From Pogonophryne albipinna (taxonomy: Eukaryota; Chordata; Actinopteri; Perciformes; Artedidraconidae): a DNA stretch of 64,000 nt. Where the stretch lies: NCBI GenBank assembly GCA_028583405.1, contig CM053247.1, positions 6,778,058 to 6,842,057 on the forward strand, read 5' to 3'. Shown one piece after another: positions 9,721 through 21,995 of the stretch (the stretch's first letter is position 1; each line of letters opens with the position of its first letter). Under the pieces are notes generated by a model. That model was not told the origin of the DNA. It saw only the letters and a program-made list of their open reading frames with translations, and did not search any database. The position numbers and the translations under genes were made by a program.

Positions 9721-9938
9721 GCTTTTCCTTGTTGGACCGAATCCGTACCGAACCGTGACTTCTGTGAAGCGTTACACCCCTAGTGGAAAGATTTCCTCAC
9801 AACATTTAATATTCATTACTAAAGGTACAGCCGAATCATCACAGCGCACAAAACCGGGGAGCATTTGAAAAAAATGTGCGGGTCCGCTCAGTGAAACAAT
9901 AACAACGTAACATGGAGGAATAAAAGTCTGCGTTTAAA

Positions 9939-9940
<2 letters not shown>

Positions 9941-9974
<34 letters not shown>
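9941..9974. repeat. (GT)17 microsatellite
   Basis: Uninterrupted GT dinucleotides, preceding a segment homologous to 30840-31170. Confidence 0.95.
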
Positions 9975-10310
9975 TTAAAACACATCAGCCACACCGCTCT
10001 TTAGCCTTTCTAATGATTCTGAAGGTAAACACAGTGAAGGCGGTGTGTGAAAGGCACTGCGCGCTCCTCTTCTCAGAGGCTGAGTTAACCCTCCCGCTGC
10101 TTCCTGGTGCTGCAGAGATTTCTTGAAGTGAAGGAGGTTTTCCTTCTATAAAACAGCTGCGGGCAGCAGATACTGTGAGAGTCACGACATGAATTCATAG
10201 ATCAAGGCAGACTGGTGCACACACTCTCCTGTTTTGCCAAGCCGGTGCTTAAACAAATATAGCTCTACACCCCTGGCCGAAATGTCCTTAAAATGAAGTC
10301 CGACTTCGAC
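9975..10310 (+). repeat. Truncated copy of the 30092 hAT family
   Basis: Same order of landmarks as 30840-31170: 'gaaggtaaacacag', 'gaaggaggttttccttctat', 'gacatgaattcatagatcaa' and 'ctctacacccctggccga'. No terminal inverted repeat is present, so it is a fragment lodged in the 2945 element. Confidence 0.75.
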
Positions 10311-10600
10311 ATTTTAATTCATGTCCTGCCAACACTGGCAGTACAGAAGGCGACACGCCCTTTCTAAGCCATGTCCTCACATCCCAAGCTGCATCCCCAA
10401 AAAGTTTATTATGTTGTTACAACAGGGTTCAGGGGGAGTGGCTGTACGGCTGTACCCGTAGGATAGAAAAGGGGGAAGTGATGTCTGACTCAGAGGTCGC
10501 GCGGCTGTGGAGAAGAACGTGTTGCCCACATTCTGTTACTGAGATAGTTAGCTAGCAGGTTTATTGTTTTGGGTGCAGTCACTTTTGCCTCCACTTGCTG
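10311..10600. other. Unassigned spacer in the nest
   Basis: No open frame, inverted end or recognised repeat was found. It contains AATAAA near 10607. Confidence 0.4.
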
Positions 10601-11140
10601 TTCAAATAAATGTTGAAAGAAAAAGTTAATCTGTTTACAGTTCTGTTTTATATGGGTGTTGAAGAAGAAGAAGAAGAAGAAGAAGAAGAATTGGGAGGGA
10701 TGAAACCCTCTTTAATGGTCACACATGCAGAGCACACAGCACACACAGTGAAATGTGTTCTCTGCTTTTAACCCATCCTAGTACCAGGAGTCTAGTACTA
10801 GGAGCAGTGGGCAGCTATTGTACAGCGCCCGCGGAGCAATGGGAGTGAGGGGGGAAGGGGGATGTCCGGTGCTTTGCTCAAGGGCACCACGGCAGGAGGT
10901 GAACTGGGACCTCTCCAAGTAGAAGTCTACACTCCAAATAGGTCTGGTCGGGGACTTAAACCGACGACCCTACGGCTCACAGTCCAAGCCCCTATTGACT
11001 GCCATAGATTTAGTCCCTAATTTTGCTCTCAAAATTGACCAGATTGATGCATTTAACTTCAACATTTAAAAAAAAATCTTCCCGGGGGAGCTTGCCCCCG
11101 GACCCCCCTAGAGGAGGTGAGGTCCACCACCTGCGCACAC
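10601..11140 (+). repeat. Partial copy of the 13602 hAT family with an internal SINE-like insertion
   Basis: 'aatctgtttacagttctgtt' (near 10627) and the later stretch with 'cagattgatgcatttaactt' and 'tcttcccgggggagc' (11040-11090) match 14588-14735. Between them, 10660-11005 is an insertion starting with (AAG)n and containing 'ttgctcaagggcacc', a phrase common in fish SINE/LINE tails. Confidence 0.65.
10660..10690. repeat. (AAG)10 microsatellite
   Basis: Pure GAA/AAG trinucleotides at the edge of the SINE-like insertion; probably its tail. Confidence 0.9.
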
Positions 11141-11463
11141 CCCCTGTTAAATGGTCTCATCCACATTGAGGATGCTTCCTACGCCCATGTTTTATTCCAT
11201 GTGTCAAGTCAGGCAAATTGGGTCAAAATGTTATTGCATCAATGATCTGTTAACATTAAAATCACTAAATATATGCCGTAACTATTTTGCTCTAGCCAAC
11301 TCAAGGGCTCAGGTAATGTGATTACTATATGAATAATTGTCCAAAATAACATTAAATGCATAGGGTTTTTTGTTAAGTAACATACTTTCGTCGCCGGCCG
11401 GCCGATACATGCCGCGCATTAAGTGGGCCACTTTTTCCCCCCAGTCCGCCCCTGCGTTACGTC

Positions 11464-12652
11464 CACGGAGCCGTTACGTTAAGCCCCCGCTGATTGGTCC
11501 AAATTGACCAATCCACGGACTTCCTCACACACACACTCAGTGCAGGCAGCTCTGCTGATTTCTCGAGAGGGGTCTGCCTGCAGACCTCCACTCTCAGGAC
11601 AGTTCCGGTGCAGACCTCCACTCTCAGGACACCTCCACTGTCAGTACAGGAAGTGACGATTCTGACGTGTGCTAGCTAATAGTGATGCTAATGATAGCTA
11701 ATTCCTAATAGTAGTATGTGTGTCGTTTGTATACTTATATGTTATGTAAAGCCTGCATTTATATGTGTTTTATTTCTGTATTGTTACAGTTTTACAAAGT
11801 AAAAGAAGAACAGTAAAGTCAAGAAAGAAGACCTTGCATCTTTATTGGAGGACTTTTAAATGTTCGCTAACTGTCGCATAGGGATACGCGCTGTAAGGGC
11901 AGAACAGTTCAATCAATCTAAGTGATGAAAAGTGATACTGTACTGATATTAACTACAATACAAGGTGTCCCTATATATATATATATGGACACAGGCCGTG
12001 GGGGGACACCCGAGACCGGGCAATGTCCCCGGTAGAATCCGGGTGAAATAGCCAAAAAAATAATAAAACCGGGGTAAATAGAGGGGAAAGTGAAAAAAAG
12101 TGTCCGAAAATAGGCACTCGTGAGGCGGGCAGAGTCCCCTGTCAACTCCCGTTACATTCCTCCATGGTGTCATTTGAGCGAAAAACCTTTACGAGAACCA
12201 GGCTGGGGGGGTCAAAAGGGCTTGACCAAGGCCGACCCAAAGTGCACGGTGGGCGGACTCATCACCTCCGTGATGAGTCTCCATTGTGATTTTGAAAAAT
12301 TCCATCAAACGAGTCCTTCGGTGGGCGGGAAAAAAAACGTGTTCGTCAGAATCGTCACTTCCTGACAGTGGAGGTGTCCTGAGAGTGCAGCCTGCACCGG
12401 AACTGTCCTGAGAGTGGAGGTCTGCAGGCAGGCTCCCATGGATTTCTCCTCCCTGGCTGCAGGCTGATAACAGACAGTTGGGATCGCGGCGAAATTCTCT
12501 CTGCAGACCCATTCTCACAGCGAGAAACGTAGTTTACAGAGATGCTGTATGAGAAACCAATGTGAGTTTGGAAAATTGCACAATATAAATCTATTCTAGT
12601 AGACCTCAACAATGGAATTATGATCAGTGGAAATGGCCATGACATGGGACCT
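11464..12652. repeat. Interior of the TTAA element, with foldback arms 11565-11665 / 12340-12436
   Basis: The segment around 11565-11665 ('gcagacctccactctcagga' twice, then 'gaagtgacgattctgacg') is the reverse complement of 12340-12436. The arms are about 100 bp with a loop of about 675 bp. The loop holds (TA)n near 11974 and no gene. Confidence 0.7.
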
Positions 12653-12654
12653 TT

Positions 12655-12681
12655 AATAATAATAATAATAATAATAATAAT
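12655..12681. repeat. (AAT)9 microsatellite
   Basis: Directly abuts the right TTAA of the 2646 element and the start of a LINE-tail-like block; probably a LINE tail. Confidence 0.9.
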
Positions 12682-13030
12682 GCATTTTATTTATGGGCGC
12701 CTTTCAAAGCTCTCAAGGACACCTTACAGAGCATAATTAAAAACAAGCAACAAAGAAGGTCAAACAGTAATTCGAGACTTAAAAAACAAAGACTTAAAAA
12801 CAACAATCAGTTTAGAGGAATTATGATAGAATACGCCAGTTTAAAAAGGTGGGTTTTCAGGCAGGATTTGAAGGTTGAGAGTGAGTCCATATTGCGGATG
12901 TCTTATGGGAGAGAGTTCCAGAGACGGGGGGCAGAGTGGCTGAAGGCTCTTGACCCCATGGTGGTCAGGCGGGCAGAAAGTACAGTGAGTTGGAAGGCAG
13001 AGGAGGATCGGAGAGCATGAGAGGGGGGCA
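12682..13030. repeat. LINE 3'-region-like fragment
   Basis: Contains 'tttatttatgggcgcctttc', 'gtgggttttcaggcagga' and 'gagttccagagacggggggc', an arrangement typical of teleost L2-like LINE 3' parts. No intact frame. Confidence 0.5.
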
Positions 13031-13032
13031 AC

Positions 13033-13540
13033 ACACTCTCACTCCCTAAGCGTCCAGGAGCGACGCTTGGTCAGGGTCCCGTGGCGTCCCGTTGTGACGT
13101 GCCGAGGCTCCTTCAGCTTCATAAACGGATGCAAAGAGCTTTCAACTGATTGCAATGTATTCCCATCGGCGGCGGTATTTGACGCTTAGGGAAGCACCGC
13201 ATCCATTTATGTCGGCAGCTCTTAAAGGCAATGTGAGCGTCCATTCCCATTGGATAACGGAGAATTGTACACCCGGAGGTAAGTATTCTCCTTACTGTCG
13301 ATTGATTTGACAGTGATATCTCCACTACTCATCAACTCAAAAACACCAGATTACCTTTGTTAATTAAACGACATTGATAGGTTTAAATTGTGTACAATGC
13401 TTTTGTGTTTTTCCCCTTCAATTCTGAGAAACAACTTGTTTTCTCTGAAATGTGGAGCGCCAAAGAGACTACACTACCCACAAACCCCAGCTATTGTTGT
13501 GACGACGCCTGTCCACTTTGCAACAAACCCCGTGATTAAT
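13033..13540. repeat. 500-bp dispersed repeat, inverted partner of 19160-19665
   Basis: Nearly identical to the reverse complement of 19160-19665 over its length, for example 'gcaatgtattcccatcggcg' and 'agagactacactacccacaa'. The two copies face each other about 5.6 kb apart. A 68-residue frame is preserved in both, but it has no recognisable domain. Confidence 0.8.
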
Positions 13541-13601
13541 CTTCAAGCTCTGGGATTGGATGTTGGAGTGGCAGTGCGCCAAGGTTACGCCGAGCGTCAA
13601 G

Positions 13602-14990
<1,389 letters not shown>

Positions 14991-14998
14991 GCGTCAAG

Positions 14999-15240
14999 CT
15001 CTTTGAAATGGAACGAAACCATGGCAGACTATTCAAAACTGGACTCGAACGCCCCCCCAGAACTACAAATGCTGGCTATTGTGTTTCGCAACATGTTCTC
15101 TATGGCACGTCTCTACTGGGAATTGTAGTTTTAAAAGACGTTTTCGTTTTTTCCCAAAATTAGAAGTTGACAGTATTAAACTGTGTACAGCCCTGGAGGT
15201 TTAGGCGATAGGAATTTGGTGTGTACAAATTTAAAACATG
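14999..15240. repeat. Continuation of the repeat split by the 13602 hAT
   Basis: Removing 13602-14998 joins 'cgagcgtcaag' to 'ctctttgaaatgg', so this stretch and 13541-13601 are one older sequence. No gene is visible. Confidence 0.5.
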
Positions 15241-15544
15241 TAATTACTAAATGGGTGAAAATCACTTGTATCCATAATGGGCAGCATTAATATATACCCA
15301 CATGACAGCTCATTGTTACTTTGTAATTCTACTCCACTACAATTCAGAGGTTAACCTGGTATTTTTACTACACTACATTTATTTTAGTTACTTTGCAGAT
15401 TCTGATTAATGATGTGAAATATAAACAACCCTTAAAGCAGACTTTAGTTACACCTGAGTAAAATTCAGGGAAGGTGATTGTCAAGTGCCAACAATCAGGA
15501 GAGATATTTGATTGTTGGTGCTTGAGAAGACTAAACATTTATCT
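15241..15544. other. AT-rich spacer, nothing recognised
   Basis: No frames, inverted ends or repeats beyond short AT tracts. Confidence 0.4.
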
Positions 15545-16250
15545 GCAGATCTCTATAAAGTATATTAATTACTCTTTATTCTCTACTAATAGTTAATTAA
15601 AAACTGTATATAATTGCTATTTTTTTCCTTTCAGCGTTAGAGTTCTGTTAGCTTATTGTTTTGTGTTTATTCTTGTGGCCTTGCATTTTATTTTGATGTT
15701 GGCTCTGTCCTCTCGTTTCAGGTGTCATCACTTCCTGTCGTTGTGTGTCACCTGCCAGTTTGATTGTGATCTCCTGCTCTGGATTGTTTTCACCTGTGCC
15801 TCATTAACTGTTGTGTATATGTAGCCCTGTTCTCCTGTTGTCTTTTGTCGGTTCGTCTTGTCTACCAAGTCCATGTCGGTACTCTCTCATGCACACTTTG
15901 AGCTAGTCGAACCTAGTGAACTATTTAGTAGTGCTAGTAGATCCTAGAAACCTTTTTTGGATAATAAAAGGTATTTTTTTTTTTTTAATCAAGGAAGAAT
16001 CGTGCATTTGAGTCCTTCGTGTCACCTTTCAAGATTTCAAGATTTTCAAAGGTTTATTGACATATCATATACACAACTACAGTGTAGTTATGCAATGAAT
16101 GAAACATTTGGGTCACAGGTTCCTCAACAGTGCATTACAAGACATCTATCAATATGTGTGTACCTCCAGCATTAAACTGTCATATTCTGCACATTTCTTA
16201 TACTATCTACATACATAAGAGTATAATTAATGCGTATAATATCAGTTAAA
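15545..16250. repeat. Dispersed repeat, inverted copy of 263-850
   Basis: Pairs in inverse orientation with 263-850 outside the 15634-16024 insertion. See that entry for landmarks. Confidence 0.7.
15634..16024 (+). mobile_element. LTR-like insertion (candidate solo LTR)
   Basis: About 391 bp absent from the paralogue at 740-780. It is flanked by CCTTTCA on both sides (15627-15633 and 16025-16031). It contains a polyadenylation signal (ATAATAAAA near 15961), a poly(T) run and an end 'gagtccttcgtgtca'. A canonical TG start is not obvious, so the type is provisional. Confidence 0.45.
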
Positions 16251-16541
16251 ATAAGTGCTTCAACATAGTTAACATTGCAGGAAAGCAATATATTAGACAT
16301 TAAGTACTTTGTCAGGCTTAATAGTTATCTGTAGATAGATACCCCCAAAGCTTTTTTCTTATTTGAAAGAAGACCTTAACCTAAAGTATTCTTTAATGTG
16401 TTAATAAAGGTTAATTAGTTTGTCTGTTTTGCACATCCTCCTATTAATATCTTTGTACATCGTGCACTACACTGTTTTATTGTAGAGATCACTTACAATA
16501 TCTTGATTTTTTATATTCTATATTTTTATCATTGACCTTCT

Positions 16542-18382
16542 CAGTGGCGTTTCTATATGTACAAAAGTGGTGGGGCACAAAAAACTTGGATGTCTATATA
16601 TACGCTTCTGCAGTGAGGTTCATGGCTGGTGAGGCTCTGACTCTGACTCTTCAGGTTTACAAACATTATATTTTGACCTAAATCAAAATATAATATTATT
16701 TTCAAAAGCCTCTTTAGTCTGATGCTTCAATTAATATTAAACAGACAGTTCAACAGGAGGATACCCAAAAAATGTAATTTTATCATTTAAATATTGAATT
16801 GTTCTCTCTTAGTAAGATCCCATTTTCAATAAAATGGCGGTCTTACCTTGACATGAAGATGAAGTTAATTTGCCTGTCCTTCTGGACAAAAATCTCTATT
16901 ACTTTTTTGTAAAAGTCCTCCTTATCTTCTTGTAGTTTCAAAAGTCTATCATAAATCTAATCGATAGATTTATTATTAGAAAATTATTAAAGTAGGGTAG
17001 ACATGTGGATATTATCCGGCTGAACAAAACGTGCATTTATCTAACAGCTACGTTTCCCACAGATCTTATTTTGAGCTATTTTCTAAAATCCTATGGAGAA
17101 ATCTCATTGCTTTTTTGTGGAGGGAAGCCATGCGCAGCTTACTTCCTGGTTTTAAGACGCGTCTCTCTCCTCCTCTTCACCTGCTCTTCACACACTATAC
17201 TTTTCGCGGCACACGTACTTACAGCCAATCAGCTCTGAATGATGTGAGATGACGTATGGTGGGGATGGCAGCTCTATGCCCCTATGGTCATTATTTTTTG
17301 CCACACACATTAAATAGGAAAATACTCTGAGCATGCGCAGTGTAGTTTTTACAGTCACCGTTCACTAATGGCGCGTTTCCACTGCAGGCCTCGCTCGGCC
17401 TCGCTCGGTTTGGTTAGGCCTTATTAGGCCCGGCTCACTTTAATGCTGCGCTTCCATTACAGTTTAGGAACTGTGGTAGTTACTATAGTAACGCAGTGTA
17501 GGCGGAGCCGTGACGTCATCTTCAATGAGAGCCCCAGAAAAACAACACAGCCGTTAGCTGTTAGCCCTCCGAGCTCACAGCTCTTCATATCTGTTCAGAA
17601 ACTAGACAAAAGTTAAACGAGTACAAACCACAGACTGCCTGTGTCATGGAGAATACAGTCGCTGGTTTATTTATGTCTGTATAGGCCGTTGTTGTGAGTG
17701 TGGACGGTCGGAGCATATATAACGTTAGCTTAGCCAAGCTCCATTTAGAAAACAAGCATTTTAAAAGGGTTTTTCGCCTGCCGTCTGTCTGCAGACTTGT
17801 CAAAGCATTAATTCATGGTTTTTACTAACCGGTATCAGTATGTTGTTACTTCGGCATCATTTTGAAACGTGTATTACAATTAAATCACGGTCAAATATGT
17901 TCATCTTGTTGTAGTTGTAGCCCCCTTGCCAGCGATTCTCTCTCTAGTTTAGCATACTCAGCCCGACTCAGCCTGGTTGTTCCTGGCCCTAGAACCACGA
18001 TTTAGTCGGGCCAGAAAAAAGGTGAAAAAGTAGCCCCGGGCCAAAACTAGGCCAAGTGGAAAGGCAACCAAAAACGGGCCCCGCACGGCTCGGCACGCTT
18101 AAAGCGAGCTACCCGCTGCAGTGGAAACGCGCCATTAGACAGTGAGAGGGAGGGGCAGGACCGGGTTTTGTCCCACATGGCTCTAAACAGCTCAATAGGC
18201 ACACACTGTAGACACTAATTAGAAGAACACATACTAAAACAGCAATGTACGGACGAATCAGATGATTAAACATGAACATAAAATATATTTTAATTTATTT
18301 TTTGCATTTTGTTGTAATCATTATTTTAATACTTTCTGCTGACACTAGGTGGGGCTGTGCCCCTAATGACCAGTCGCCACTG
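16542..18382. mobile_element. hAT-type element carrying a MITE
   Basis: Ends CAGTGGCG and CGCCACTG with perfect 8-bp TSD GACCTTCT at 16534-16541 and 18383-18390. Subterminal 'tggtggggcac' is mirrored by 'gtgcccct' on the right. No transposase is recognised. The TA-flanked element 17368-18135 is inside. Confidence 0.85.
17368..18135. mobile_element. TA-flanked MITE
   Basis: Ends ATGGCGCGTTTCCACTGCAG and its perfect inverse CTGCAGTGGAAACGCGCCAT, flanked by TA (17366-17367 and 18136-18137). 768 bp with no transposase. The TA duplication suggests the Tc1/mariner group. A one-ended relative is at 33100-33255. Confidence 0.78.
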
Positions 18383-18390
18383 GACCTTCT

Positions 18391-18905
18391 ACTTTCCCCC
18401 ATGAAAGTATGTACTCTTAATATTTTTTTCATCAAATAACATTATTCAACAAAAATAACATTATTCAACACAAATAATTCAATAACGTGGTTTAACCACT
18501 AGGCGGTGCACACAAGGTATACACAGCATACTAATAAGAACTTTGTATTATTAGTGTAGGACACTTATGCATGTATAACATCTGAAGATATTTAGTTTTA
18601 TTCATGTTTTTACATAATTGTACATGATATTGCTATACTATTTCTCATGTTTTACTTCTACACATTAATATCTGATTTGTAAAACATCACAGACAGAAAG
18701 GCATATCCGTCATTTATTGGTAAGCTATTGAAATTGTGATTCCATAGATGTGTCTCCCATCACCCAAATCCCCTGACTATTCTCTCAACTCAGTATTTAC
18801 ATTCTTATATTCAAAGAAAATCAGTAATATCTTTAAAAACGTGCATTGCGGCTAAAACATCCAATCAGCGAGTTGAGGATCTTTCCTACGTCTGTTTCCG
18901 GTATT
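18391..18905. repeat. Dispersed repeat family, partial copy
   Basis: 'ataacgtggtttaaccac' near 18482 and 'gtgcattgcggctaaaacat' near 18841 match the 860-1420 family, with different sequence between. Confidence 0.5.
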
Positions 18906-19159
18906 GTTCCTGTAATGAGAGTTCACATTTATGCTACATTGAAGGGTGGAATTGACTACACATCTTCAGAAACATAATTTGCTTCTGATATAACTCATAG
19001 CAAATAAAGTATAAAAATATAAGTATTAAAAAGATAAAACACTGGCATGTAATTTACGTTAGAATAAATAGAATGGTTTTGAATAATAGATGAGAGTAAA
19101 ATCTACTTCACTTTTTTTGTATGAATTCATGTTTCATCCAATCACAGAGCTTGTTGACT

Positions 19160-19665
19160 TATCACAAGGTGTGTCAAAGCGGACAGGCGTCATCACAACA
19201 ATAGCTGGGGATTGTGGGTAATGTAGTCTCTTTGGCGCTCCACATTTCAGAGAAAACAAGTTGTTTCTCAGAATTGAAGGGGAAAAACACAAAAGCATTG
19301 TACACAATTTAAACCTATCAATGTCCTTTAATTAACAAAGGTAATCTGGTGTTTTTGAGTTGATGAGTAGTGGAGATATCACTGTCAAATCAATCGACAG
19401 TAAGGAGAATACTTACTTCCGGGTGTACAATTCTCCGTTATCCAATGGGAATGGACGCTCACATTGCCTTTAAGAGCTGCCGACATAAATGGATGCGGTG
19501 CTTCCAGAAGCGTCAAATACCGCCGCCGATGGGAATACATTGCAATCAGTTGAAAGCTCTTTGCGTCCGTTTATGAAGTTGAAGGAGCCTCTGCGCGTCA
19601 CAACTGGACGCCACGGGACCCTGAACAAGCGTCGCTCCTGGACGCTTACGGAGTGAGAGTGTGTT
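19160..19665. repeat. 500-bp dispersed repeat, inverted partner of 13033-13540
   Basis: Opposite orientation to the other copy, with only scattered substitutions visible. It joins a LINE fragment at its outer edge, as the other copy does. Confidence 0.8.
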
Positions 19666-20060
19666 GGAGAGGGAGTGTAGGTGTGAAGGAGTTCAGAGAG
19701 ATATGGAAGTGCAAGAGTGTGAAGGGCCTTGAAGGTGAGGAACAACATTTTGAAGTCGATGGCGTATTTAACGGGGAGCCAGTGGAGTTGTTGAAAAACC
19801 GGAGTGATATGATCAATGGAAGGAGTTCTGGTAATGATACGGGCGGCTGAGTTTTGGACCAGTTGGAGCTTACGCAGAGATTTGTGAGGAAGGGCAGAGA
19901 GGATGGAGTTGCAATAATCAATACGGGATGTAACAAGGGCGTGGATGAGAATGACGGTGCTGTTGGGTGTGAGTGACGGACGGAGACGGTTAATATTGCG
20001 GAGGTGGAAGTAGGCAGATTGAGTAATGTTGTTGATGTGAGCTTCAAAAGATAGGGTGCT
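19666..20060 (-). pseudogene. LINE reverse transcriptase C-terminal fragment
   Basis: On the minus strand one frame reads a run ending [20 protein letters not shown], the conserved post-RT segment of CR1/L2-clade LINEs ('...FKxLxLTFKALHxLAPxYLxxLL'). Other frames over the same bases are shadows. It is 5'-truncated and frameshifted. Confidence 0.65.
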
Positions 20061-21074
20061 TAATCTAGATCAAAGAGTGATTTAGTATGCTGTGAGCTCA
20101 CCAGACCCCTGTAGCCGTTCTGCTAATGTCTGCTGTAGGCTAGATGCTCCAGGCTACATTAACTGCTACGAGCATTGCACATCTAAATACCCGACCGAAC
20201 TGTCAGCAGTCAAGTTGAATTGCGCGTTATTCAGAAGCCAGGTTTTTGACAAAAAAGAAGAACGCTTGTAATAAAAGAGATGTTATCTTGATCTGCTGCA
20301 TCGATTGTTACCCTTTTCAAAATAAATAATGTATTTTTTTAATCCAAAAAAGTCAAACACTGTTCTTTTCAGTCTGTTTATGTACAACCTTTTATAATTT
20401 TTGCGTAGTTTTTTGCTCAATGTCCAAACACAGACCACAACGTCGACTTCTTTAGACTTTATCCTACTGTGAAGCTGACCCTTATAAGATATGTTCAGTT
20501 AGAGTAAGAAAGTCAAAGTGTTACATGGTGTCAGTGAAGTTCTGCAGGTTTGACCTGAAAATCTGTATTTTTCGGCTTCCGTGGGAGCGGCAAGATGCCA
20601 AAGAGTTGCAGAATAGCAGGAGAAAAGAGAAATAACCTCTAACGTCTCCACTCATTAATATTACACATACTCATCTGTACAATACCATGGAATCTCAGCC
20701 TGTTTTAACCTCTAAATTATTTACTCAGTAAAATCTTTTCTTTCTCGGACTCACTCAAACTCATCTTTTCTCGGAATTGCTCAAAGTGGAGCAATGAAAG
20801 GAAGAGACTGTGAACAGAAAGAGCATCTCAACTGTCAACCAATACTTCTTTTATTGATTCAGTTTGAATCTGGAATCCAATGCTTCTAAAGTTGTGTAGT
20901 TCCATAACTGATGTTTATTCTGCAATCCCATTCATTTCAGTGCCCAAGAAATGTTTTACTTCAATCTGAATTAATAAGAAAACAAAGTAAACATACTTTT
21001 TGTTGAGTTACACTCAACACTAGCTAATGTTTCTATTACTGTTGTTAATCATTAAAAAAAAGCCTTCACTTGTG
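20061..21074. other. Unassigned sequence
   Basis: AT-rich with no frame above about 60 codons and no inverted ends. Part may be old repeat. Confidence 0.35.
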
Positions 21075-21995
21075 GTCAGGACCAGAGCCATAGAGAGATA
21101 AGAGTTACGACACTCCCATAGACCTCCGTTGTAAAAAATGGCGGCGCCTACTTCCGGGGTATGGACATCGAAATAGTTCAAAATATTGTCATTTGGGCGT
21201 TGGACCTCATTCACTTACATTACGGCGCGTCGATTAGTCCCAGAGGTAAGTTGCTGAAATATCGAACTCTTTTGAATTGTCAACTGTCTATATTGTATCA
21301 GAGGCCCTTTATGATGCTTATACTGGTCTTCATTTGTATATGCACAGCGTAATTATCTATATTTTATCTTGGTTGTTACAACCAATTTTGCTAGCATTGC
21401 CTGCTAGTTAGCTAGCGCGACTTCGTCAGCTTTGAAGGTAAGATTTCAGTAATGAATCGCTAGCAGCTTATATATCAATGATGCTGGGTAACTAACAAGC
21501 AAGATTGATTATGTGTTTTTATTGTTATTTTGGTTTTTATCTGCTGAACCTGACCGTGTCAGTCATCCTTAGTCGGCTTTTTCTGTATGATATGACTTAA
21601 CTGCTAGCACTAGTAGAAATGAGGTGGCGTTTGTGATAAATATTTCATTTAATATTTAATTGAATTTTGGGATATACTAACATTTCATTATGTGACATGT
21701 TGACTGTACTTAGTTTTTTTTTGGTACTGTTCCGTGTTAACTCATCTGTACTGTACAACTAGCCTAGCGCTACTTTTTAATGCTTGATGGCATGCTAGGA
21801 TAGATTCCTTTGTATTGTAATACACACTAGTTTAATGATTGTTCATCAAAGGTATTATTCAGTATTAAAAAAATAATAGCCCACTGAACAGGCTACTCTA
21901 CAGCAGTGAATGAAGGATGAGCCTAAAACATGGTCATGCATCCAACATGTTTATTTTTAACAAAATAAACACTTAAAAATAATTAGCACTTTTTT

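Larger units (their letters stand above)
3291..9782 (+). mobile_element. Internally deleted BED-type hAT element, third layer
   Basis: TIRs TAGGGGTGTAACG (3291) and CGTTACACCCCTA (ending 9782) are exact inverses, with a perfect 8-bp TSD GTGGAAAG at 3283-3290 and 9783-9790. Subterminal sequence includes 'accgtcacggttcgg', inverted near the right end. The remaining coding part is a BED finger joined to a C-terminal dimerisation motif (see 8985-9318). A DIRS retrotransposon sits inside, just upstream of the start codon. Confidence 0.88.
2945..11455. mobile_element. hAT-type element, second layer
   Basis: Left end CATGGGTGGACTGG and right end CCAGTCCGCCCCTG are imperfect inverse copies. An identical 8-bp duplication CGTTACGT lies at 2937-2944 and 11456-11463. 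The 8-bp TSD and CAGGGGCGG-like ends are those of hAT elements. Its interior is largely made of other elements; no own transposase frame was found. Confidence 0.75.
2646..12652. mobile_element. TTAA-flanked DNA transposon, outermost layer of a nest
   Basis: The ends are AGGTCCCATGTCATG at 2646 and its near-exact inverse CATGACATGGGACCT ending at 12652. Both are flanked by TTAA (2642-2645 and 12653-12656). A TTAA target duplication is known for piggyBac and Kolobok elements; the AGG start fits a Kolobok-like non-autonomous element better, but that is inference. After removing inner insertions only about 1.5 kb belongs to it, and no transposase is visible. A smaller element with related ends is at 56430-56723. 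Confidence 0.7.

Noticed and set aside
10660..11005. SINE-like insertion considered as a tRNA gene
   Set aside because: The 'ggacttaaaccgacgaccc' phrase recalls a tRNA-derived tail, but no A/B-box spacing or cloverleaf could be drawn.
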